DNA from: Firm-04 sp045628085 | GTDB taxonomy: Bacteria; Bacillota; Clostridia; Oscillospirales; Ruminococcaceae | NCBI GenBank assembly: GCA_045628085.1 | Contig: JAZQOZ010000148.1 | Span: 1-64,000, forward strand | Direction of reading: 5' to 3' | Length of the DNA stretch: 64,000 bases | Shown here: positions 52,924-61,894 of the stretch, in pieces | How positions within the stretch are numbered: position 1 is the first letter of the stretch | Layout of the letters: every line of letters starts with the position of its first letter | Program-made: the position numbers and the translations under genes | The notes under the pieces: model-generated | Seen by the model: the letters and a program-made list of their open reading frames with translations, nothing else | Told to the model about the DNA's origin: nothing | Databases searched by the model: none

Positions 52924-54264
52924 TTAAAATTCCTGTTCCGCAAGCTGTTTGAAATGCTCTCCGCGCTTCTCGAAATTCTGATAAACATTATAGCTTGCAG
53001 CAGCAGGAGACATCAGGCAAATCTTCCCTTTTTCCGTAATTTTCTTCGCGATCGCGACTGCCTGCGGAAGATCAGCGGCATACTGCATCCGTTCACGCAG
53101 GGCGGAAGGATAGCTTTCTGCTTCTTTCAGAATACGTTTGCCGGAATCGGACATCAGAATGATATGCGGAACAGCAGATTGATCGAGATAATCAAGAAGC
53201 TGCGTATAATTGATGCCTCTGTCCATGCCGCCGATCAGAACCGTATCCGTATCCGGCAGGCTGTTGAGTGCCTGTATACAGGTTTCGCAGGCTGTCGAGA
53301 TCGAATCGTCTACCCAGCGGATGCCATGATAGGTTCCGATCGGGGAAAGCCGGTGCGGAAGCGGCTGATAGGTACGGATACCGTCCATGATTTGTGCATC
53401 TGAAAGTCCGAGGCGCTTTGCAATAGCATAGACAACTGCGCAGTTATAGCGGTTATGCTCACCGGTCAGAGCAATATCTGACGGAACGGCACAGGTTTCA
53501 CCGCGATAATATACCGTATGGCCGTTCAGCAGCGAAACATCAGCAGATTCGTCATTCTTCACAAGGCGCAGAACCTCTGCGCGGCAATCACCTGCTGCCG
53601 GAAGTGACGGTTCTCCGCAGATCAGCAGATCGCCTTCCTGCTGATTACGATAAATATTCTCTTTGCAGTAAGCATAGTATTCAAACGTGCCGTAATGATC
53701 GAGATGTTCCTCATACAGATTCAGAAAAACTGCTGTTTTCGGTGATACATGGTTATATTCAAGCTGATGCACACCGATCTCCATAACGATCACAGTTTCG
53801 GGCGTGATCTGCTCATACAGTTCTGCAGTCGGAATGCCGATATTGCCGCCGAGTACCGACGGTACGCCGGCTTCATGCAAAACATGATACAGCAGAGAGG
53901 AAGTCGTTGATTTGCCTTTTGTTCCAGTAATACCGATACATTGTGAACGATATGCAGACAGAAACAGTTCCGTCAGCGAGGTAACACGGCAATCAAGTTT
54001 ATCCGGCTGGTATTCCGGCTGCAAAACGATTCCCGGACTTTTGAACACAATATCATAATCCTTCACAGCCGCCTGATAATCCTGACCGATATGCAGTACA
54101 GCACCGACCGGCGCGTCCGGAATTGCTTTTGCATCGGAAATGCCGAGGCATTGATAACCGCCCACCTGCATGATGCGGCGATACAACGCCCTGCCCTCTC
54201 TGCCGAATCCCAACAGCAGAACACGTTTTCCGTCTATCATCTCTTGAAGTTTTCTGAGCAGCAT
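52924..54264 (-). CDS. murD: UDP-N-acetylmuramoylalanine-D-glutamate ligase
   Basis: Cytoplasmic Mur ligase adding D-Glu to UDP-MurNAc-L-Ala. The 446-aa protein opens with the Rossmann-type VLLLGFGREGRAL, has SPGIV, the ATP loop GITGTKGKSTTSSLLYHVL, EIGVHQLEY, NLYEEHLDHYGTFEYYAYCK and GEHNRYNCAVVYAIAKRL, and the WVDDSISTACETCIQAL and IGGMDRGINY segments of the third domain. AAGGAG precedes ATG 54264. It stands apart from other mur genes, between secA and an esterase gene. Confidence 0.93.
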   Translation of the reverse strand: MLLRKLQEMIDGKRVLLLGFGREGRALYRRIMQVGGYQCLGISDAKAIPDAPVGAVLHIGQDYQAAVKDYDIVFKSPGIVLQPEYQPDKLDCRVTSLTELFLSAYRSQCIGITGTKGKSTTSSLLYHVLHEAGVPSVLGGNIGIPTAELYEQITPETVIVMEIGVHQLEYNHVSPKTAVFLNLYEEHLDHYGTFEYYAYCKENIYRNQQEGDLLICGEPSLPAAGDCRAEVLRLVKNDESADVSLLNGHTVYYRGETCAVPSDIALTGEHNRYNCAVVYAIAKRLGLSDAQIMDGIRTYQPLPHRLSPIGTYHGIRWVDDSISTACETCIQALNSLPDTDTVLIGGMDRGINYTQLLDYLDQSAVPHIILMSDSGKRILKEAESYPSALRERMQYAADLPQAVAIAKKITEKGKICLMSPAAASYNVYQNFEKRGEHFKQLAEQEF

Positions 54265-54338
54265 GATTTTTCTCCTTTTTCATAGCACCCGCAGCATATC
54301 TGCGCCGCAGGCCTGTAATGATAATATGATTCTGTTGT

Positions 54339-55496
54339 TTACCAGCCAAGCCATGCGTGAATCTCACGGCACAGCTTTGCAGCCGCTTTTTCATGCGTCA
54401 AAGCAGAAGGATGCCAGTCAACCGCCATTCCGTCCGCTTCATCCTGCATATCAAAGCGCATTGTCCGGATACGGTCATCACCGTTTTCTGCTGAATATCC
54501 GGAAACGGCAAGTTCAACCGCGCTGCACAGCGTCTGCCCCATTGTTCCGAGTGTGCAGAGGATCGGAACATCCGGATTCCTGCGTCGAACTGTATGCAGG
54601 AATGTGCGATACGCCTTTGCAAAATCTGCTTGTTTTTCTGCATCATCTCCGGTATAGGATGCATCATTTGTGCCAAGATTGATGACCACAAGATCAGACC
54701 GAACCGCAAAATCCCAGAGATCATCGTCAATCGTTCGGCTGTCCTCAATTACGGCAGCACAATGCCCGATCTGCCGATACAGCGGCGGTACAAGATGTAG
54801 CGTATCCGCGATGCCGTCAGCCGTATAACCGGAAATAATGCCGTAACCGCTATAGCAGACCATGCTGTAATCGGCATTCAGCCGTGCCGCAGTCAGATAG
54901 GCATAGGATTTTTCTGCGTTTTCAGTTGACGTCCGGAACATCTCGCCGCACTGACCGTCTATGCCGTAGCCGCAGGTGATCGAATCACCGATAAACTCTA
55001 TACGGCGGCAATGATCGGCAGCAGGCAAAAACACATTCTCCTGATACTGCTGCCGGACAGCCTGTGAAACTGCAATGCGGATCCCCTGTATGCCCAGTGC
55101 AGACATTGCAGATTCAGACAGCTTCACCAGACGAACCCATGCGATCACATTCTCATCATTCGGATGCTGAATCGTCAGTATTCGTTCCGGTTCTGTCAGC
55201 AAAGCATCTGCAATCAGTGTTTCATTCAGATATACAGCATAGCGAGCCGCACACGCCGCAGTCTGATATGCAGAATCTGCAATCAGACGAAGCGTACAGG
55301 TTCTGCCGCGAAAGCCGAATGCAATTCCGCTTGCAGAATGACTGCACCAGAGCGTATCCGTATTCGCATGATAAGATGTTCTGCCAAGCTGCTTTGCACG
55401 ATTTGCCGGAATGCATATATGATGCATTGCAGCACTCCCCCTGTCCGGTTCTGTAACATCAGACAAATTATCGCAGATATGTTGATTTTCGTTCAT
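54339..55496 (-). CDS. CE2-like SGNH/GDSL esterase
   Basis: A 385-aa two-domain hydrolase. An N-terminal jelly-roll-like domain (about residues 30-150, with CSHSASGIAFGFRGRTCTLRLIAD and YAVYLNETLI) precedes an SGNH domain: block I IEFIGDSITCGYG with the nucleophile Ser, block III VINLGTNDAS, block V DWHPSALTHEKAA with the catalytic Asp/His. This matches carbohydrate esterase family 2 deacetylases acting on acetylated xylan or mannan. No signal peptide or dockerin is seen, so it may act on imported oligosaccharides. ATG 55496 follows CGGAG. Divergent from trmK through overlapping promoters. Confidence 0.85.
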   Translation of the reverse strand: MNENQHICDNLSDVTEPDRGSAAMHHICIPANRAKQLGRTSYHANTDTLWCSHSASGIAFGFRGRTCTLRLIADSAYQTAACAARYAVYLNETLIADALLTEPERILTIQHPNDENVIAWVRLVKLSESAMSALGIQGIRIAVSQAVRQQYQENVFLPAADHCRRIEFIGDSITCGYGIDGQCGEMFRTSTENAEKSYAYLTAARLNADYSMVCYSGYGIISGYTADGIADTLHLVPPLYRQIGHCAAVIEDSRTIDDDLWDFAVRSDLVVINLGTNDASYTGDDAEKQADFAKAYRTFLHTVRRRNPDVPILCTLGTMGQTLCSAVELAVSGYSAENGDDRIRTMRFDMQDEADGMAVDWHPSALTHEKAAAKLCREIHAWLGW

Positions 55497-55550
55497 ATAA
55501 AAACTCCGTAGATCAGTCGGTGTGGTTTCTTTCACGGATTCTCAATGTAT

Positions 55551-55579
55551 ATTATATCAAAATCGGTTGCAAAAAGCAA
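55551..55579 (-). promoter_or_regulatory. Promoter of the esterase gene
   Basis: On the minus strand TTGCTT (55574-55579), 17 bp and TATAAT (55551-55556). Its -35 box lies inside the palindrome 55565-55581 (ggttgc, 5 bases, gcaacc), back to back with the trmK promoter. Confidence 0.65.
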
Positions 55580-55595
55580 CCATTTATGATATAAT
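55567..55595 (+). promoter_or_regulatory. Promoter of trmK
   Basis: TTGCAA (55567-55572), 17 bp and TATAAT (55590-55595), about 33 bp before the trmK start. Its -35 box shares the same palindrome as the divergent promoter, with one base between the two -35 boxes. Confidence 0.7.
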
Positions 55596-55627
55596 TATAG
55601 CAGCATCATGAAAAGGAGGCGGATTCG

Positions 55628-56311
55628 ATGATTCCGATTTCACCCAGACTGCTTTGCTGTGCGGCAATGCTGAAAGGGAATGTTGTATGCGATATCGGTA
55701 CAGACCATGCCTATCTTCCCGCCTATCTGATTCAAAGCGGAAAGGCAAAACAGGTCATTGCAACAGATATCAAGCAAGGTCCTTTGAACAGCGCAAAGGG
55801 CACTCTGAAACGATTCCATGTTGAACAGGATATCAAGCTCGTACTCTCAGACGGTTTCGCAAAAGTCGAACCAAAGGGTATTACTGACGCAGTCATTGCC
55901 GGAATGGGCGGTGAAACGATACGCGATATCCTTGCAGCACCGAGTGCGGCTTTCATAAAGAAAAATGTCAATCTTGTCCTTCAGCCGATGACAAAAGCAG
56001 AAATACTGCGGACATGGCTCGCGGAAAACGGATTTGAAATTGCAAAGGAAACTGCGGTCAAGGATACTCACGTTTATACTGTCATGCAGGCATCCTATAC
56101 CGGCGAGATCCAGACACTCACGCCTTTGCAAAGCTATCTCGGCAAACTTCGGAGAAACGATCCGCTGACGAAAATCTATATCGCAGGCATACAGGAACGT
56201 CTGCATACCAAATGCAGCGGACTTCGTGAAGCAGGCAATGATGCCGAAGCAGATATAATTCTTGCACTGCTGAACGAGATCAATGCATGGCTGAGTCCAA
56301 ATCAGGGGTGA
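55628..56311 (+). CDS. trmK: tRNA (adenine(22)-N(1))-methyltransferase
   Basis: SAM-dependent enzyme methylating A22 of tRNA. The 227-aa protein has the Rossmann motif VVCDIGTDHAYLPAYLI, ATDIKQGPL, VIAGMGGETIRDIL (family-specific) and NLVLQPMTKAEILRTWL, with a C-terminal helical part. AAAGGAGG precedes ATG 55628. The Nif3-like gene starts 5 bp after its stop, a pairing common in Firmicutes (YqfN-YqfO). Confidence 0.93.
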   Translation: MIPISPRLLCCAAMLKGNVVCDIGTDHAYLPAYLIQSGKAKQVIATDIKQGPLNSAKGTLKRFHVEQDIKLVLSDGFAKVEPKGITDAVIAGMGGETIRDILAAPSAAFIKKNVNLVLQPMTKAEILRTWLAENGFEIAKETAVKDTHVYTVMQASYTGEIQTLTPLQSYLGKLRRNDPLTKIYIAGIQERLHTKCSGLREAGNDAEADIILALLNEINAWLSPNQG

Positions 56312-56315
56312 AAAA

Positions 56316-57104
56316 ATGACAATTCAGGAGATATATCAGATCTTAGATGATTTTGCACCGTTTTCTTTACAGGAATCCTATGATAATTCCGGTCTGCTTG
56401 TCGGCGATCCGCAGCAGAATGTCCGGACGGTTCTCCTCACACTGGATATCACGATCCCGGTTGTGAATGAAGCCGTTCAAAAACGCGCAGACCTGATTCT
56501 TGCACATCATCCGGTTATCTGGCAGCCGCTGAGAAGTCTCTCACCGGCACATCCGGTCTGGCATCTCGTCCGGCATCAGATCGGCGCGATCTGCTCACAT
56601 ACCTGCTTTGACATTGCAGAAGGCGGTTTGAATGACAGCTTCGGAACATGGATCAGCAAGACGATCCCCCTGCAAAACGAGCGTTTTCCGCTTACGGTTC
56701 TATCCAATGACCGCATACTCGGCAAAGCTGCCGATCTCGTCACGGAAACCAATGCCGATACACTTGCATCACAGCTCCGCGATGTACTCGGCTGCAATTC
56801 GCTGCGCTATTATTGCGGCAAAAAGGCCGATTCTATCCGCAGGATCGCATGGTGTACCGGAAGCGGCGGCGATTTGATCCAGGATGCGATCCGTGTCGGT
56901 GCGGATGCTCTGATCACCGGCGACTGCAAGCACAGCATTTGGGCTGAGGCACAAAATCGTGATTTCACATTGTTTGACTGCGGTCACTTTGAAAGTGAAG
57001 TCATCATTACTGAGAAATTCCGGGAGATCCTTGCATCCCGTGCGCCGGATCTGACGATCCTCGATTCTGAAACGGGAACAAAACCGTTTTTTCAAACAAT
57101 ATGA
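56316..57104 (+). CDS. Nif3-like dinuclear metal centre protein
   Basis: A 262-aa member of the Nif3/YqfO/GTP cyclohydrolase I type 2-like family, forming hexamers with a two-metal centre. Metal ligands are visible in LAHHPVIWQPL, CSHTCFDIAEGGLND and GHFESEVIITEKF. It lacks the extra middle domain of B. subtilis YqfO. It is coupled to trmK. Biochemical role is not established for the family. Confidence 0.93.
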   Translation: MTIQEIYQILDDFAPFSLQESYDNSGLLVGDPQQNVRTVLLTLDITIPVVNEAVQKRADLILAHHPVIWQPLRSLSPAHPVWHLVRHQIGAICSHTCFDIAEGGLNDSFGTWISKTIPLQNERFPLTVLSNDRILGKAADLVTETNADTLASQLRDVLGCNSLRYYCGKKADSIRRIAWCTGSGGDLIQDAIRVGADALITGDCKHSIWAEAQNRDFTLFDCGHFESEVIITEKFREILASRAPDLTILDSETGTKPFFQTI

Positions 57105-57105
57105 T

Positions 57106-57140
57106 GAACAGCCGGAGCTGCCTGACTCCGGCTGTTTTCT
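57106..57140 (+). terminator. Terminator of trmK-nif3
   Basis: A perfect 11-bp stem (57106-57116 with 57125-57135) with an 8-base loop is followed by TTTTCTT. Confidence 0.85.
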
Positions 57141-57943
57141 TATCCTATGCTATAATTCTTGATATCGTAGACTTCTATCATCGTATCAAAATCAAACAGC
57201 AGACAAACGCCTGCCAGACGAGAACCGTCGTAGTAGCGATAAATCGTTGTGTAAACAGTCTGCGAACCGCTGTTGTCTTCCATCAGCCAAAGTTCACAGG
57301 TATAACGCTTTCCGCTGACACTCACCAAAGATGACTGTTCACAGGTAAAAATCATCCCGTTATGGTCTTGTGTCCCAAAAAAGTATTCATTCAGCTTCGG
57401 TACATACGCCTCAGCATCTTCCTTCCATGACTTTCCGGATTTTTTCTGATAGCCGGCACTGCTTTTCCGGTAAGTGAAATGTTTCATAAACATCGAATTC
57501 TCAGAACCGGTTTTCACATCAAGAATATCCTCAACACCATTATGCGTGTAATCATACTCTGACATGATATTCTGAAGATTCTGCTTTTCGTCAAACATAT
57601 ACATTGCAGCCTGAACCTGAATCGGCTGACCTGCGATCTCATCCGTTAAGGCGCGGGCATGATTGCCGGATCCTTCGATCGTTTCCTCGATGATCGCTTC
57701 TCCTTCTCGATAGTCAAAATGCAGATTCTGGAGAACGGCATGATAAAAATTACATTTTCTGCCAAACAAGCCGATGCAGACGATCACTGCCAATACAATC
57801 AGAACAATGTATTTCACGGTTGGATGTCGTTTGGCTGACTTGGATTCCTCCGAACCGCAATATGGAACGAATCCTTCCTCCGGTTTTTCATCTTCTTCCG
57901 GATGCGGAAGAACCGCAAGCGTGACCTTCTCGTTTTCGTCCAT
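57140..57943 (-). CDS. Single-span membrane protein of unknown function
   Basis: A 267-aa protein not recognised. Residues 1-40 are acidic and cytoplasmic (EDEKPEEGFVPYCGSEE), then one helix at about 43-61 (YIVLIVLAVIVCIGLFG), then a ~200-residue extracellular domain rich in Tyr, Asn and Glu (NFYHAVLQNLHFDY, FMKHFTYRKSSAGYQKKSG). The start shares one base with the stop of the OadG-like gene (TGATG) with AAGGAG upstream, so it is the third gene of the sodium-pump operon. It may be a regulator or accessory of the pump; this is inferred from position only. Confidence 0.75.
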   Translation of the reverse strand: MDENEKVTLAVLPHPEEDEKPEEGFVPYCGSEESKSAKRHPTVKYIVLIVLAVIVCIGLFGRKCNFYHAVLQNLHFDYREGEAIIEETIEGSGNHARALTDEIAGQPIQVQAAMYMFDEKQNLQNIMSEYDYTHNGVEDILDVKTGSENSMFMKHFTYRKSSAGYQKKSGKSWKEDAEAYVPKLNEYFFGTQDHNGMIFTCEQSSLVSVSGKRYTCELWLMEDNSGSQTVYTTIYRYYDGSRLAGVCLLFDFDTMIEVYDIKNYSIG

Positions 57944-58116
57944 CACGACTCCTTTTTCTGTTCGGAAGCATCTTCTTTTGCCGTCAGCTTATTTAACAGC
58001 ATTGTCAGCAGCATGATAACACCGATCACAATAAAAATACCGAGCATACCCAGCCCCATATACCGCAGATTTTCTACAAAATTCATCGGCTCTATCGAAG
58101 CAGTCAGAAACATCAT
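57943..58116 (-). CDS. OadG-like small sodium-pump subunit
   Basis: A 57-aa protein with one transmembrane helix (MGLGMLGIFIVIGVIMLLTMLLNKL) and a charged tail ending EDASEQKKES. This layout and position after the beta subunit match the gamma subunit of sodium-translocating decarboxylases. It lacks the long Pro-rich/His tail of classical OadG. ATG 58116 follows AAAGGAG at 7 bases; a GTG upstream is rejected. Confidence 0.75.
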   Translation of the reverse strand: MMFLTASIEPMNFVENLRYMGLGMLGIFIVIGVIMLLTMLLNKLTAKEDASEQKKES

Positions 58117-58137
58117 CAAAGCACTCCTTTCGGTCAC

Positions 58138-59244
58138 TTACAGAAAGAAATTCAGGATCAGGCCGCCGGCGATGACCGAAGCGATCTGACCGGACACATT
58201 GACACCCGTTGCCTGCATCAGCAGGAAATTCGTCGGATCTTCTTTCAGAGCCATTTTATGCACAACTCTGCCGGACATCGGGAAAGCGGAAATACCTGCC
58301 GCACCGATCATCGGATTGATTTTCTTTTTCAGGAACAGATTGAGGATCTTGGCAAAGATCACGCCGCCTGCCGTATCAAAGATAAATGCGACCAGACCGA
58401 GTCCGAGAATCAGGATCGTATCCCATTGCAGGAACTGTTCCGCCTGCATCTGCGATGCGATCGTAATGCCGAGGAAGATCGTCACGAGATTGGCAAGAAC
58501 TTTTTGTGCAGTTTCGGAAAGACTGTCCAGAACACCGCATTCACGAATCAGATTGCCGAACATCAGGAAACCGACAAGTGCAACCGATTCAGGCGCGATC
58601 AGACCTGCAATAATCGTGATGCAGATTGGGAACAGAATACGTGTGGTCTTGGAAACCGGTTTCTGCGTATACTCCATGCGGATCATTCGTTCCTTCTTGG
58701 TTGTCAGCAGCTTGATGATCGGCGGCTGAATGATCGGAACAAGTGCCATATACGAATACGCTGCAACCATGATCGCACCGATATAGTTGGATTGCAGCTT
58801 CTGACCGACAACGATCGAGGTCGGCCCGTCTGCTGCACCGATGATTGCAACTGAAGCAGCATCCTTCAGATCAAAGAACATGGAAGCCGTGCAGAGCGTG
58901 AAGAAAATACCGAACTGTGCAGCCGCACCGAACAGCATCAGCAGCGGATTCGACAGCAGCGGCCCGAAATCGATCATCGCGCCGATACCGATGAACAATA
59001 TCAGCGGGAATAATTCATTTGCGATTCCGGCATAATACAGAATACTCAGCGGCCCTTCTGATAACCCCTGTGTCACTGCACCGGAAAGCGGCAGATTCAC
59101 AAGGATCGCGCCGAATCCCATCGGGAGAAGGAGCGTCGGCTCCATATCCTTTTTCACCGCAAGATAGATCAGAATGCCGCCGATCAGCCACATCACGATC
59201 ATTTTGGGTTCCAGATTGAGAAGATTTTGATACAAGACCTCCAT
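58138..59244 (-). CDS. oadB: Sodium ion-translocating decarboxylase beta subunit
   Basis: Na+-pumping membrane subunit of oxaloacetate/methylmalonyl-CoA/glutaconyl-CoA decarboxylases. The 368-aa protein has about nine to eleven hydrophobic segments and the family blocks LLLPMGFGAILVNLP, FIGIGAMIDFGPLL, AASVAIIGAADGPTSIVVG (the conserved Asp of the sodium path), GFLMFGNLIRECGV and NPMIGAAGISAFPMSGRVVHKM...MQATGVNVSGQIASVIAGG. AAAGGAACAG precedes ATG 59244. No carboxyltransferase or biotin subunit lies in the window. The operon is preceded by a metal-type riboswitch and terminator. Confidence 0.93.
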   Translation of the reverse strand: MEVLYQNLLNLEPKMIVMWLIGGILIYLAVKKDMEPTLLLPMGFGAILVNLPLSGAVTQGLSEGPLSILYYAGIANELFPLILFIGIGAMIDFGPLLSNPLLMLFGAAAQFGIFFTLCTASMFFDLKDAASVAIIGAADGPTSIVVGQKLQSNYIGAIMVAAYSYMALVPIIQPPIIKLLTTKKERMIRMEYTQKPVSKTTRILFPICITIIAGLIAPESVALVGFLMFGNLIRECGVLDSLSETAQKVLANLVTIFLGITIASQMQAEQFLQWDTILILGLGLVAFIFDTAGGVIFAKILNLFLKKKINPMIGAAGISAFPMSGRVVHKMALKEDPTNFLLMQATGVNVSGQIASVIAGGLILNFFL

Positions 59245-59276
59245 AATTCTGTTCCTTTCATGTCAAAAATAAGAAT

Positions 59277-59329
59277 AAAAAAACAGACCTTTATCGCTCC
59301 GCAGTGATCTGACCGGGCGATAAAAGTCT
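59277..59329 (-). terminator. Riboswitch-controlled terminator before oadB
   Basis: On the minus strand a 13-bp stem (59317-59329 with 59285-59297, one G-U pair) is followed by G and seven T (59277-59283). Its 5' arm includes the 3' closing strand of the aptamer (59322-59330), so aptamer and terminator exclude each other: ligand binding should allow read-through. Confidence 0.82.
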
Positions 59330-59420
59330 TGCCGTTTGAGTTTCGTGCGGACACTGAACGTGTCGGGCATGACGTCACGAACAACAATTTTCCTGCGAAA
59401 ATTGCCGGCTACTCCCTTTT
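59322..59420 (-). promoter_or_regulatory. yybP-ykoY-like (Mn2+) riboswitch
   Basis: Read on the minus strand from 59420: AAAAGGGAGTAGC opens the element, followed by a hairpin (CAATTTTC...GAAAATTG), a GACGTCATGCCCGACAC segment, and a closing ...CAAGACTTTT. The opening GGGAGTAGC, internal GUCAU and terminal AAGACUUU are the features I associate with the yybP-ykoY manganese riboswitch. P1 would pair AAAAG with CTTTT. It sits before oadB, not a Mn exporter or TerC gene. A sodium-sensing class is the alternative to exclude, given the target. Confidence 0.65.
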
Positions 59421-59504
59421 ACCTCTCATAGTTTATCATATTTTCCGCTAAATGTCAAGCATTTTTTCAGAATCCGGTTCTTTTCTTTGATGCAGGGTTG
59501 ATTC

Positions 59505-59533
59505 TTGACAGACATATTCAAATATGATATACT
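59505..59533 (+). promoter_or_regulatory. Promoter of recG
   Basis: TTGACA (59505-59510), 17 bp and TATACT (59528-59533), about 49 bp before the recG start, divergent from the oadB leader. Confidence 0.75.
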
Positions 59534-59581
59534 GAATCAGTGAAGCTGAATTTTATTCTTAATATCCGAGGTCATATCATC

Positions 59582-61630
59582 ATGAATGAACTGTATCAGC
59601 CAATCGAAAGACTGACAGGAGTCGGCGAAAAGCGTGCCGTGAAATATCATAAACTCGGCATTCATACGCCCTACGACCTGCTGTTTCATTTTCCGCGAAC
59701 CTATATTGATTTTTCAAAGCCGATCATGATCGCAGATGCCGAAAACGGCATCCCCTGTGCTGTTCGCTGTACTGTTGTGCAGAAAATGGCCGTCGCTTTT
59801 GTCCGCAAGGGATTTTCAATATACCGTGTTCTGGTTACAGACGGCATATCCGATATGCTGCTCGTATTCTACAATACCCCTTTCATCTATCAGGTCATGA
59901 AAGCAGGCGAGGAATACTACGCTTACGGTAAAATAACGGGCGGATTTCTGCGCCGTGAAATGCAGGCACCGCAGGTTCAGAAGACAGACAGTGCGATGCT
60001 GCTTCAGCCTGTTTATCCCCAGACAACCGGTCTGACAAGTCCGATGATGCGCACAAATATTCTGCGTGCGCTGACAATTCTCGAACAGCAGCCGATCGAA
60101 ACACTTCCGTCCTCGCTCATGCAGGATTATCAACTCATGCCGCTGACAGCCGCACTGCGAACTGTTCACAGACCGAATACGCCGGAAGAACTCGCAGCAG
60201 CACGGCATCGCCTTGCCTTCGAGGAACTATTGCAATTTCAGCTCGGAACACTGATGCTGAAACAGAAAAGCATCGGACAAACGGCCGTTTCCATGTCTGC
60301 ATCCACATCTATACAGGATTTTTATGATCATCTTCCTTTTACTTTGACAAATGCGCAGGATCGCGCAATCCATACCATTTGCAGAGATCTTTGCAGTGCA
60401 AAGCCAATGAACCGGCTCTTGCAGGGCGATGTCGGCAGCGGAAAAACTGCCGTTGCCGCTGCTGCTGCTGCTTTTACCGTAAAAAACGGAATGCAGACAG
60501 TCCTTATGGCTCCGACAGAAATCCTTGCACATCAGCATTTACAGACAATGACGGAATTTCTTTCACCGCTTGGGATTCAGCCGGTGCTTTTGACAGGCTC
60601 AACGAAAGCGAAAGAAAAACGCGAAATCAAAAAACAAATTGCTGACGGTACGGTCTCTGTAATTATCGGAACACACGCCGTCATTCAGAAAGATATTGCT
60701 TTTTCTGCACTCGGTCTGGTCATTACAGATGAACAGCACCGTTTCGGTGTTGCACAGCGTGCTGCACTTGCAGAAAAAGGCGGCTGCCCGCATAAACTGG
60801 TTATGTCAGCTACACCGATTCCGCGCACACTGGCTCTGATCGTTTACGGTGATCTGGATATCACACTGCTCGATGAAATGCCGAAAGGCAGACTGCCCAT
60901 CCAGACCTTTGCCGTAACCGGCGGATATCGGGAACGTGCATACGGGTTTATCCGCTCACATCTGGATTCCGGCGAACAGGCATATCTTGTCTGTGCGATG
61001 ATCGAAGAATCTGATACGCTTGAAAATGTTCAGGCAGCGGAAACCTATGCCGAAACATTGAAGCAAGGTGCATTTCGGGATTACCGGATCGGACTGCTGC
61101 ACGGCAGAATGAAACCGGCTGAAAAAGAAACGGTCATGGCTGCAATGAAAGCGCATGAAATAGACCTGCTCGTCTGTACAACTGTTGTCGAAGTCGGTGT
61201 TGATGTTCCGAATGCAACGATGATCCTGATTGAAAACGCAGACCGTTTCGGACTCGCACAGCTTCATCAGCTCCGCGGCAGAGTCGGCAGAGGAACTGCA
61301 CAAAGCTATTGCATCCTTATAACAGACAGCAAAAATGAAGATGCACGCGATCGTTTGAAAATCATGAGCCGAACATCCAATGGCTTTGCGATTGCCGAGG
61401 AAGATCTCCGTTTACGCGGACCGGGTGACTTTTTCGGTCATGCACAGCACGGTATGCCGCCGCTGATGCAGGCAGCGTTTTGCAGCAATATGCCGCTTGT
61501 TTCCGAAACACAAATGGCAGCAAAGCAGCTGCTCGAAGCAGATCCGGATCTAAGTCTTCCCGAGCATCGCGCACTGCGAACCGCAGTATTACAGTTGTTT
61601 GAGAAAAACGGTGAAAACGGTCTGAACTAA
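59582..61630 (+). CDS. recG: ATP-dependent DNA helicase RecG
   Basis: Monomeric branch-migration helicase for stalled forks. The 682-aa protein has the N-terminal wedge OB domain (KYHKLGIHTPYDLLFHFPRTYIDF; VRCTVVQKMAVAFVRKG) and the helicase core: RLLQGDVGSGKTAVA (motif I), VLMAPTEILAHQH (Ia), ITDEQHRFGVAQR (II, DEQH), VMSATPIPRTLAL (III), RMKPAEKE, TTVVEVGVDVPNA and QLRGRVGRGTAQSYC (VI). ATG 59582 fits the known RecG start; an upstream in-frame ATG lacks a site. Confidence 0.96.
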   Translation: MNELYQPIERLTGVGEKRAVKYHKLGIHTPYDLLFHFPRTYIDFSKPIMIADAENGIPCAVRCTVVQKMAVAFVRKGFSIYRVLVTDGISDMLLVFYNTPFIYQVMKAGEEYYAYGKITGGFLRREMQAPQVQKTDSAMLLQPVYPQTTGLTSPMMRTNILRALTILEQQPIETLPSSLMQDYQLMPLTAALRTVHRPNTPEELAAARHRLAFEELLQFQLGTLMLKQKSIGQTAVSMSASTSIQDFYDHLPFTLTNAQDRAIHTICRDLCSAKPMNRLLQGDVGSGKTAVAAAAAAFTVKNGMQTVLMAPTEILAHQHLQTMTEFLSPLGIQPVLLTGSTKAKEKREIKKQIADGTVSVIIGTHAVIQKDIAFSALGLVITDEQHRFGVAQRAALAEKGGCPHKLVMSATPIPRTLALIVYGDLDITLLDEMPKGRLPIQTFAVTGGYRERAYGFIRSHLDSGEQAYLVCAMIEESDTLENVQAAETYAETLKQGAFRDYRIGLLHGRMKPAEKETVMAAMKAHEIDLLVCTTVVEVGVDVPNATMILIENADRFGLAQLHQLRGRVGRGTAQSYCILITDSKNEDARDRLKIMSRTSNGFAIAEEDLRLRGPGDFFGHAQHGMPPLMQAAFCSNMPLVSETQMAAKQLLEADPDLSLPEHRALRTAVLQLFEKNGENGLN

Positions 61631-61740
61631 TTTGTCTTCACTCCCCTATCGCCAGATTTGTAACAGTTGCACTGTATTCAAACATTTTTTTAGTGTGTAC
61701 TGTGCAATTAAACAAAACTCGACAAATTTCAATTTTTCTC

Positions 61741-61769
61741 TTGACATTTTCGAGTATTTGCGGTATAAT
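61741..61769 (+). promoter_or_regulatory. Promoter of the tRNA cluster
   Basis: TTGACA (61741-61746), 17 bp and TATAAT (61764-61769): full consensus, 48 bp before tRNA-Asp. Confidence 0.9.
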
Positions 61770-61816
61770 AACAAAGTCGTCTGACGGAAGCGCAGCACTT
61801 CCTGAGATGATGAAAT

Positions 61817-61891
61817 GGCCTGGTAGTTCAGTTGGTTTAGAACGCCGCCCTGTCACGGCGGAGGTCGTGGGTTCGAGTCCCATCCAGGTCG
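61817..61891 (+). tRNA. tRNA-Asp(GUC)
   Basis: Acceptor stem GGCCTGG/CCAGGTC, discriminator G, D-arm AGTTCAGTTGGTTTAGAAC, anticodon stem CCGCC/GGCGG with loop CTGTCAC (anticodon GTC), T-arm GTGGGTTCGAGTCCCAT. CCA is not encoded. Confidence 0.95.
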
Positions 61892-61894
61892 TAT

